Assembly: GCA_947175805.1 (NCBI GenBank)
Contig: CAMWOF010000195.1
Span: 1 to 5,265, forward strand
From: an uncultured Clostridiaceae bacterium
GTDB taxonomy: Bacteria > Bacillota > Clostridia > Lachnospirales > Lachnospiraceae
Direction: 5' to 3'
DNA: 5,265 bases
In this document: in pieces, positions 1-5,265 of the stretch
Layout of the letters: every line of letters begins with the position of its first letter
Position numbering within the stretch: position 1 is the first letter of the stretch
Made by a program: the position numbers and the translations under genes
Notes under the pieces: generated by a model
Seen by the model: the letters and a program-made list of their open reading frames with translations, nothing else
Told to the model about the DNA's origin: nothing
The model's database searches: none

Positions 1-1
1 T

Positions 2-1915
2 TGTGTGGGTTGCAATAAATGTATTGGTGCATGCAGCTGTGAAGGGGCGATGATCGCCAGCAAGGATGCGGAGGGCAATAACGTAATACAGGTAGACGGC
101 AGCAAATGTGTTGCCTGCGGCGCATGCTTCGATGCGTGCGAGCATAATGCCAGAGAGTTCGTTGATGATACAGAGGCATTTTTTGCTGCATTAAAGCGGG
201 GAGAGCGGGTTTCCATTTTGATTGCACCTGCGTTTTTGGCAAATTACCCGAGAGAGTATGAGAGCGTTTTGGGCGGCTTAAAGTCTCTTGGCGTGAATCG
301 GATGATTAGCGTATCCTTTGGGGAGGATATTACCACATGGGGATATTTGAATTATGTGCAGAAATATAATTTTATGGGCGGGATTTCTCAGCCGTGTCCG
401 GCGGTGGTCGGATATATTGAGCGGTATATCCCGGAGCTGATTCCAAAGCTGTTTCCGGTTCAGAGTCCAATGATGTGTGCGGCAGTTTATGCCAGAAAGA
501 CGATGGGTATTACGGACAAGCTGGCTTTTATCAGCCCGTGTATTGCCAAGAAAGCAGAGATTCAGTCAGAGCGCGGCAAAGGCATGATAACCTGGAATGT
601 GACCTTTGACCATCTCATGAAATATGTAAAAGAGCATCACATTTCCGGTCCCTCCTGCACGGATGAGATTGAGTATGGCTTGGGCTCCATTTATCCGATG
701 CCGGGCGGTTTGAAGGAGAATGTATATTGGTTTCTCGGTGAGGATGCTTTCATCCGGCAGTGCGAGGGTGAGAGCCATATGTACCATTATCTGGAGCAGA
801 ATAAGCACCGCATTGCCCAGAGTAAGACGCCGTACCTGTTTATAGATGCCTTAAACTGTGCCAATGGCTGTATTTACGGCACAGGCACAGAGCCGGAAAA
901 GAATGCTTCCGATGATGTGCTGATGGAGCTGTTGGAGATTAAAAAACGCAGTAAGAATGATAAGTGGCGGCATACCTGGTCGAGAAAGATGACACCGAAG
1001 CAGCGTCTGGATATGTTGAATAAGCAGTTTGCGAATCTTAACCTTGAGGACTATTTATGTTCTTATACTGACCGTTCTAAGGAATGTGGCTATAAGGTTC
1101 CGAGCAGGGAACAGCTTGATACAATCTTTAACGGGATGGGCAAGACTACGCCGGAGTCCAGAAAAATTAACTGCTCCTGCTGTGGGTACGATACCTGTGA
1201 GCAGATGGCGCATGCCATATTTAACGGCTTTAATTACAATGACAACTGTATCCACTACATTAAGGCACAGGTGGAGGAGGAGCGCAACAAGGCGCTTCGC
1301 CTTGCAGATGAGGTCACCAGTGATAGAGACAGCATGCAGCTCCAGCAGCAGAATATTGTCGAGACAATCGAGGCAATCAATCTGCAGTTTGAGACGATAT
1401 ATGAGGCTGTGGACGCCATGACACAGGGAAGCTCGGAGAGTGCAAAGGAATGTACGGATATTACCGGCAGTATGCACCAGGTAGCTGAATTTTGCGATGC
1501 CCTGATACATTACATGGAACAGATTAACGACTATATTAATGAGCTGGAGGCAAATAATGTAGAGGTGGTTTCAATTGCTTCCCAGACGAATTTGCTGGCA
1601 TTGAATGCTTCAATTGAGGCGGCGAGAGCAGGCGAGGCGGGCAGGGGCTTTGCAGTGGTTGCTGATGAGATTAACCAGCTTGCTTCCGGCTCAAGGGAGA
1701 CAGCTGCGAGGAGCAGTGAAACCCAGAAAAATATTTTGACGGCGGTTGCATCGATTCAGGAAAATGCAAAGAAACTGACTGAGACGATTGCGGCTGTCAA
1801 CAGCAGGACTGACGGCTTAGCGGCGGTGACGGAGGAAATTGCTGCTTCCAACGAAACCATACTAAATACTTCTTCAGAGGTGAAAAGCCGTCTCCAGAAT
1901 CTGTTGGACAATTAA
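2..1915 (+). CDS. Sensory [FeFe]-hydrogenase fused to a methyl-accepting chemotaxis signalling domain (5'-partial)
   Basis: This is probably a cytoplasmic H2 or redox chemoreceptor. Residues are counted with the codon at nt 5 as residue 1. Two ferredoxin-type 4Fe-4S motifs come first: CVGCNKCIGAC (residues 0-10) and CVACGACFDAC (35-45). Next is the [FeFe]-hydrogenase H-cluster domain (about 66-320). Its ligand cysteines are C131 in QPCPA, C179 in SPCIAKKAE, and C285 and C289 in LNCANGC. An Fe-S domain of the PF04060 type follows (C390, C393, C398, C415). A coiled coil then leads into an MCP hairpin whose tip reads QTNLLALNASIEAARAGE (527-544). A candidate methylation site is AAVTEEIAAS, with E610 and E611. 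No membrane segment, HAMP or PAS domain and no CheR-binding tail is seen. The first ligand cysteine is encoded at nt 2-4, so the true start lies left of the window and GTG at nt 5 is not it. The architecture fits the chemotaxis-linked group C sensory hydrogenases. H2 sensing is inferred from the family. Confidence 0.93.
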   Translation, partial: CVGCNKCIGACSCEGAMIASKDAEGNNVIQVDGSKCVACGACFDACEHNAREFVDDTEAFFAALKRGERVSILIAPAFLANYPREYESVLGGLKSLGVNRMISVSFGEDITTWGYLNYVQKYNFMGGISQPCPAVVGYIERYIPELIPKLFPVQSPMMCAAVYARKTMGITDKLAFISPCIAKKAEIQSERGKGMITWNVTFDHLMKYVKEHHISGPSCTDEIEYGLGSIYPMPGGLKENVYWFLGEDAFIRQCEGESHMYHYLEQNKHRIAQSKTPYLFIDALNCANGCIYGTGTEPEKNASDDVLMELLEIKKRSKNDKWRHTWSRKMTPKQRLDMLNKQFANLNLEDYLCSYTDRSKECGYKVPSREQLDTIFNGMGKTTPESRKINCSCCGYDTCEQMAHAIFNGFNYNDNCIHYIKAQVEEERNKALRLADEVTSDRDSMQLQQQNIVETIEAINLQFETIYEAVDAMTQGSSESAKECTDITGSMHQVAEFCDALIHYMEQINDYINELEANNVEVVSIASQTNLLALNASIEAARAGEAGRGFAVVADEINQLASGSRETAARSSETQKNILTAVASIQENAKKLTETIAAVNSRTDGLAAVTEEIAASNETILNTSSEVKSRLQNLLDN

Positions 1916-1985
1916 GCTGCCGTATCAATATTTTCATGGATGAATTTTAGTCTGCAAAAAAGTAAATAAATATATTCAGCAGCAC

Positions 1986-2023
1986 AGGGGAAAATGTAAA
2001 AATGCGTTTTCCCCTTTATTTAC
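1986..2023 (+). terminator. Rho-independent terminator after the hydrogenase-MCP gene
   Basis: A perfect 9-bp stem pairs AGGGGAAAA (1986-1994) with TTTTCCCCT (2007-2015). It can be extended inward by U-G, G-C, U-G and A-U pairs to an AAAA tetraloop at 1999-2002, for 13 bp in all. It is followed by the T-rich tail TTTATTTAC. The left side lacks an A-run that would make a tail for the opposite strand, so it acts rightward. It lies 71 nt beyond the hydrogenase-MCP stop codon and ends about 30 nt before the start codon of the next gene. Confidence 0.85.
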
Positions 2024-2044
2024 GGATATGTGACAGACACCAAC

Positions 2045-2049
2045 GAGGA
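2045..2049 (+). promoter_or_regulatory. Ribosome binding site that selects ATG 2054
   Basis: GAGGA lies 4 nt before the ATG at 2054, with its GAGG core 5 nt away, which is a workable if slightly short Shine-Dalgarno spacing. The alternative in-frame GTG at 2030 has only a weak ACGGA ahead of it and sits 7 nt after the terminator tail. The ATG is therefore preferred, which removes 8 residues from the longest reading frame. Confidence 0.6.
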
Positions 2050-2053
2050 TCGT

Positions 2054-4528
2054 ATGAGGAAGGATAACCAGAAAAATCAAATAATGGGCAGAATGGTCAC
2101 TATGCTTGCGGCTGCTTTTGCACTGCTTTTTTTCTGTGTGTATTTTTATCTGATGGGAGACACCTCCACAGGATACCGCTTTGAGTACCGGATGAAGGAT
2201 GTAGTCAAAAAATATAGTGATTTTGGCAGGGTGGTGGATGTAGAGGACAGCTTTCCAATTCCGGGACTGATGCGGACGAATGTAACGGCTTCGTTACGAA
2301 TTAATCAGCAAGGGGAGTGCATCCGCTATGAGGATGCGAGGCGAAAAAGCACCAGAAATATGATTCCCCAGGGGCTTTGCTTTGCCGGTGATTATATTGC
2401 TGTTTCGGCATATGATGGAAAGGCCGTATACAATTCCGTGCTTTACATTTTGGATGCAGTAACAAAGGAATATCTGACCACAGTGGTGTTAGAGGATAAG
2501 AATCATGTGGGGGGCATCACTTATGACGGTGAAAATCTCTGGGTTGCAAAAAGCGGGGATAATGCCTTAAGCAAAATTTCTTATGACCGTCTGTGCCGGG
2601 CGGTAGCTGCCGGGGAAGACAGCGTTTCCCTGGATTATGATGCTACCTATGCGATTAGCTGTGAGGCTTCCTTTGTGACCTGCTATGCCGGGCTTTTATG
2701 GGTTGGTGTTTTTGAGAGAGGCAATGACAGTGTCAGCGTGCTCAGGGGGTTTTCCTATGAAGAACGCCAGGGTGTTTCCGGGCTTTATCAGCAGGATGAG
2801 CTTTTTTTGCCGGAATTGTCAAATGGTGCTGCTATTCAGAATATCAACGGCAGAGTATGCCTGCTTGTGGATTCCTCCTATGGCAGAACCAAGGCATCTC
2901 TTGTGCATGTATATGAGCTACATATGGAAGAGGACAATTTTGAAAATGCGGTCTGTGAGCTGAAGGATGAGCTTGTTTTTCCGCCGATGGTGGAGGAAGT
3001 GGAGTTTTATGAAGATTCGGTATATTTTGTATTTGAATCTGCTGCGACAAAATACAGCATGAACCCGTTTCACCGCTGTAAATATCCGGTAGACCGGGTG
3101 TGTGCAGTGAACATGGATAAGCTGCTGCCATGGACAAGCGGGGAGTATGAGCAGCGCCAGGTAGTGATGGAGCCAGTGTACAGGGAGTTTTATGAGGAGC
3201 TTTCTTACCATGTATCCACTGCCATGGAGGCAAAGGGGATTCCTGCTTATGTCAGGCGAAAGTCGGAAAACAGGGTGCAGATGCTCTACAATCCGTATAC
3301 CGCAAAAATGCTGTTTCATGTTATGCGGGATACAAACCGCATTGGAAACGGTTATGTTGTAGGCGTGCCGAGCTGGAATGATACGCTGTCCAGGAATGGG
3401 TATGCCAACCTGCAGTCATTTCGCCATGATGCAGTACAGATATATGGGGAGGTCAGTGCCGGTGTGGAAATTGTAACCGGTATTATGCGAAAATCTGAAT
3501 ATAACAGCCAGGAAAAGTTTAACATATTAATCGGAATCAAAACGGAGGATATAAACGCTGCACAGTGGCAGTGCTTTCCCGGCGGGCTGACCTGCAAAAA
3601 TGGCTTTTTAGAGGGATTTTACGAGAATTCCTGGCTGCTGTATCAGAGGCTTTTAAAACTGGCCTTCGATGTACCGGAGGTGGAGGAAACCGAAAATGGC
3701 AGAGTGATAAGGTATGTTAAGCGTCAGTTTTCTGATATTTTAGAGGAGATGAAAAAAGAAGAAAGCCGTTTTACCGTGACAGTGACCGGTGCAGGCTTTG
3801 GCGGCGGTATTGCAGATATACTGGCGGGAGTCATATTGCCGCAGCAGGGCATTTTTGAGGGAAACTGTAACTGTTATACCTTTGGTGCATTCGGAGTGTC
3901 GGAGGAAAATAATTTCAAGGCTACGAATATTTTTAATATTGTAAATGCAGATGATGTATTTCCGCAGTTTGCGGGAACTGTCCTTTGGGGCAGCACAGTT
4001 ACTTACCATGCGGATGACGCGTTTGTCGAGCGGTATTACGGCAGAGAGCGGCGGGCAGATTTTTATGAGATTGCACATTCCATGGGGATCTATGAGGGGA
4101 TTTTGGACAAAATCGAAGAAAATATGGACTGGTACGCAACGTACAATACAGAGTGCCCCGGTACATTTTATGGAACATTGTCTGTTGATAAAAACTGCTT
4201 TGGATGTTTTGGGAGCCTGACCGTAAACAGTGAGTTGATTGTGGAGGAGGATACTTGCCTGTTTGTGGGAAAAAATCTTCGCACCAGAACCTTGACGGTA
4301 AAGGGGGATTTAAAGGTACATGGGCTTTTGCGGGCAAAGTATGCGGATATTATAAACGGCACGGTCAGCGTGGACGAAAACTGCGTCATCGCCACAATGC
4401 AAAACGGAACCGAGGGGTATCTTTCCATTACGGGAAAGGATGGGCGGCTGGAACTTGGCGGAGACTCTACGATACCGTACTTCCGTTATACCCGGCAGAC
4501 AGAGCAGCATATATTTTATCTTGATTGA
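2054..4528 (+). CDS. Membrane-anchored surface protein with an inactive-looking class-3 lipase-like domain
   Basis: I do not recognise this 824-residue protein as a named gene. A basic N-terminus (MRKDNQKN) precedes one hydrophobic segment at residues 15-34. No signal peptidase site follows it, so it looks like an uncleaved N-in, C-out anchor. Residues about 102-357 have propeller-like strand repeats, for example HVGGITYDGENLWVA. Residues about 415-690 resemble class 3 lipases (PF01764). NGFLEGFYENSW corresponds to the usual GFY segment before the elbow. VTGAGFGGG (577-585) sits where VTGHSLGGA is expected, then come YTFGAFGV (608-615), NADDVFPQF with the acid D633/D634, and HSMGIY with H675. 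The nucleophile serine of GxSxG is Gly581, so classical hydrolysis is unlikely. The tail (about 703-782) has alternating hydrophobic, beta-solenoid-like strands, similar to bactofilins. A binding or scaffolding role is inferred. The terminator just upstream implies separate transcription or read-through. Confidence 0.8.
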   Translation: MRKDNQKNQIMGRMVTMLAAAFALLFFCVYFYLMGDTSTGYRFEYRMKDVVKKYSDFGRVVDVEDSFPIPGLMRTNVTASLRINQQGECIRYEDARRKSTRNMIPQGLCFAGDYIAVSAYDGKAVYNSVLYILDAVTKEYLTTVVLEDKNHVGGITYDGENLWVAKSGDNALSKISYDRLCRAVAAGEDSVSLDYDATYAISCEASFVTCYAGLLWVGVFERGNDSVSVLRGFSYEERQGVSGLYQQDELFLPELSNGAAIQNINGRVCLLVDSSYGRTKASLVHVYELHMEEDNFENAVCELKDELVFPPMVEEVEFYEDSVYFVFESAATKYSMNPFHRCKYPVDRVCAVNMDKLLPWTSGEYEQRQVVMEPVYREFYEELSYHVSTAMEAKGIPAYVRRKSENRVQMLYNPYTAKMLFHVMRDTNRIGNGYVVGVPSWNDTLSRNGYANLQSFRHDAVQIYGEVSAGVEIVTGIMRKSEYNSQEKFNILIGIKTEDINAAQWQCFPGGLTCKNGFLEGFYENSWLLYQRLLKLAFDVPEVEETENGRVIRYVKRQFSDILEEMKKEESRFTVTVTGAGFGGGIADILAGVILPQQGIFEGNCNCYTFGAFGVSEENNFKATNIFNIVNADDVFPQFAGTVLWGSTVTYHADDAFVERYYGRERRADFYEIAHSMGIYEGILDKIEENMDWYATYNTECPGTFYGTLSVDKNCFGCFGSLTVNSELIVEEDTCLFVGKNLRTRTLTVKGDLKVHGLLRAKYADIINGTVSVDENCVIATMQNGTEGYLSITGKDGRLELGGDSTIPYFRYTRQTEQHIFYLD

Positions 4529-4591
4529 GGAGCTGGTATTGCAAAGCAGGCGTGACTTATTATAGTAGGAGCCGGCATATACATCTCAGAC

Positions 4592-5155
4592 TTATCTTAC
4601 AAACAGCTTTCCCGTGGGAATAAAGGTCTGCGCCATTTTTGCCATAGTTTCCGGTGTCTCTTTCATGCCGGTGCTTATCCATCTGTAGAGAATGGAAATA
4701 CAGCCAAAGACAATATAGGTGCAATAGTATTCATATTCCACAGTGCTGGCATTCTGGTGCAGGCGGGTCCAGGTCATCATGTGCTGCTCGATAATCATAA
4801 ACCCGATGCGCTGAAATGTGGAGTCTTCGCCAATAGGGATAAATAACAGGTTTGGATGTCGCACGTCATTGGCAATGTAGCGGAACAGCTGTATAAAAAA
4901 TTCTGAGGTATGTACATTCAGCGTTGTATTAATGATTTCAATAATCTGCTCTACTGTCTTGTCCTGCAGATGCCGCAGCATATCCAGTGGATCCCGGTAA
5001 TGGGTATAAAAGGTCGCACGGGTAATGTTCGCTGCCTCGGAAAGCTCCCGCACGGAAATTTGTTGTATCGGTTTTGTCTGTAAGAGGGATACCAGGGCAT
5101 CCTCCAGCCGGCGTTCCGTGCGGAGAACCCTGCGGTCAGTCTTGTCTTTTATCAT
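4592..5155 (-). CDS. TetR/AcrR-family transcriptional regulator
   Basis: This is a 187-residue DNA-binding regulator, a normal length for TetR proteins. The N-terminal helix-turn-helix spans about residues 10-58. ISVRELSEAANI forms the first helix, TRATFYTHY is the recognition helix with the family FY..Y signature, and RDPLDML follows. The C-terminal ligand and dimer region ends in FGCISILYRWISTGMKETP and PETMAKMAQTF. This resembles the TetR_C_8-type domain (PF14278) of DhaS-like regulators, a moderately sure assignment. ATG at 5155 is chosen because AAAGGAG lies 7 nt upstream. A longer frame would need TTG at 5206 and would run through the leader inverted repeat. The gene converges on the lipase-like gene with 63 nt between the stop codons and no clear terminator. 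It diverges from a strong rightward promoter, the usual TetR layout for controlling the neighbour and itself. The ligand cannot be read from the sequence. Confidence 0.92.
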   Translation of the reverse strand: MIKDKTDRRVLRTERRLEDALVSLLQTKPIQQISVRELSEAANITRATFYTHYRDPLDMLRHLQDKTVEQIIEIINTTLNVHTSEFFIQLFRYIANDVRHPNLLFIPIGEDSTFQRIGFMIIEQHMMTWTRLHQNASTVEYEYYCTYIVFGCISILYRWISTGMKETPETMAKMAQTFIPTGKLFVR

Positions 5156-5162
5156 AAGCTCA

Positions 5163-5169
5163 CTCCTTT
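5163..5169 (-). promoter_or_regulatory. Ribosome binding site of the TetR-family gene
   Basis: On the minus strand AAAGGAG lies 7 nt upstream of the ATG at 5155. This is near-ideal in both sequence and spacing, and it decides the start codon against the upstream in-frame TTG. Confidence 0.85.
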
Positions 5170-5180
5170 GTTTTGCGTTC

Positions 5181-5200
5181 CCACAGGCAACAGTCTGTGG
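5181..5200. repeat. Inverted repeat in the tetR leader, candidate operator
   Basis: CCACAG (5181-5186) and CTGTGG (5195-5200) form perfect 6-bp arms around an 8-nt centre. The centre could add a G-T and a C-G pair on the plus strand. It lies 11 nt upstream of the tetR ribosome binding site and 13 nt before the -35 box of the divergent promoter. A 20-bp dyad here is compatible with a TetR-family operator used for autoregulation, or with a small leader hairpin in the tetR mRNA. Function is inferred from position only. Confidence 0.4.
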
Positions 5201-5213
5201 ATGCAAAAGTTTC

Positions 5214-5242
5214 TTGACAATGCAGGTATGCTAATCTATGAT
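5214..5242 (+). promoter_or_regulatory. Strong sigma-70/sigma-A-type promoter reading out of the window
   Basis: A perfect -35 box TTGACA (5214-5219) is followed by a 17-bp spacer and a -10 box TATGAT (5237-5242, one mismatch to TATAAT). Transcription should begin near 5249-5250 and run right, so the controlled gene starts beyond the window. The ATG at 5263-5265 has no Shine-Dalgarno sequence in front of it and would lie about 13 nt into the transcript, so it is probably not the start codon. The promoter is divergent from the TetR-family gene, which suggests that regulator as its controller. Confidence 0.8.
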
Positions 5243-5250
5243 TGATTTAC
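5226..5250. promoter_or_regulatory. Imperfect palindrome over the -10 box, candidate TetR operator
   Basis: Arms GTATGCTAATC (5226-5236) and GATTGATTTAC (5240-5250) flank TAT. Seven of 11 positions are complementary, including an uninterrupted inner AATC/GATT and an outer GTA/TAC. It covers the -10 element and the predicted transcription start, where a bound repressor would block the polymerase. The size and position suit a TetR-family site, but the sequence is AT-rich and chance symmetry is possible. Confidence 0.35.
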
Positions 5251-5265
5251 ACATACAGATACATG

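Noticed and set aside
5..7. GTG as the start codon of the hydrogenase-MCP gene
   Set aside because: The preceding in-frame codon TGT encodes the first cysteine of the CxxCxxCxxxC cluster motif, so the gene must begin upstream of the window.
566..1510. Open frames on the minus strand (566-808, 1055-1510) and in another plus frame (1029-1421)
   Set aside because: They overlap the conserved hydrogenase-MCP coding region, have no recognisable domains, and show translations typical of out-of-frame reading.
2030..2032. GTG 2030 as start of the lipase-like protein
   Set aside because: It has a weak ribosome binding site and lies immediately after the terminator tail; ATG 2054 has GAGGA close upstream.
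2685..4524. Several 66-133 residue frames on both strands inside the lipase-like gene
   Set aside because: All lie within one long open frame with a coherent protein, lack ribosome binding sites of note, and have Cys/His/Pro/Arg-rich shadow composition.
4528..4580. Short direct repeat: AGGAGCTGGTAT (4528-4539) and AGGAGCCGGCAT (4567-4578)
   Set aside because: There are 10 of 12 matches in a 63-nt convergent gap, with no hairpin plus T-tail and no link to a known element; chance is adequate.
5156..5206. Extended TetR start at TTG 5206
   Set aside because: It would add 17 residues encoded across the leader inverted repeat and ribosome binding site; ATG 5155 has an ideal AAAGGAG.
5025..5234. 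69-residue plus-strand frame opposite the tetR 5' end
   Set aside because: It is antisense to the TetR helix-turn-helix region, has no ribosome binding site or domain, and reads through the promoter region.

Overview
The window most likely comes from an anaerobic, hydrogen-metabolising bacterium of the Bacillota (Clostridia, Lachnospiraceae-like). This is inferred from a sensory-type [FeFe]-hydrogenase fused to a chemoreceptor domain, AGGAG-type ribosome binding sites, moderate base composition and the style of the cell-surface protein. No species can be named from the sequence alone.

Layout. From the left edge to 1915, on the + strand, lies a 5'-truncated gene for a soluble [FeFe]-hydrogenase / methyl-accepting chemotaxis fusion. 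It is followed by a clear Rho-independent terminator at 1986-2023. From 2054 to 4528 (+) is an 824-residue membrane-anchored protein with three apparent modules outside the membrane: a propeller-like N-terminal region, a class-3-lipase-like alpha/beta-hydrolase domain whose nucleophile serine position is glycine, and a C-terminal beta-solenoid-like tail. From 5155 down to 4592 (-) is a TetR-family regulator that converges on the surface-protein gene. The last 60 bases carry a near-consensus promoter (TTGACA, 17 bp, TATGAT) pointing right, away from the tetR gene and towards a gene outside the window. An imperfect palindrome lies over its -10 box and a second inverted repeat lies in the tetR leader; both are candidate operators.

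How the parts work together. The hydrogenase-MCP protein reads as a cytoplasmic H2 or redox receptor. An H-cluster would sense, Fe-S clusters would relay electrons, and a long antiparallel coiled coil with a canonical CheA/CheW-contacting tip would signal to the flagellar motor or another Che pathway. The terminator separates it from the surface protein, so the two need not be co-regulated. The TetR protein probably controls itself and the unseen rightward gene. No RNA genes, mobile elements, CRISPR arrays or long repeats are visible, and no gene-free stretch exceeds about 140 bases. The two points most worth pursuing are the hydrogenase-chemoreceptor fusion and the apparently dead lipase on the cell surface.
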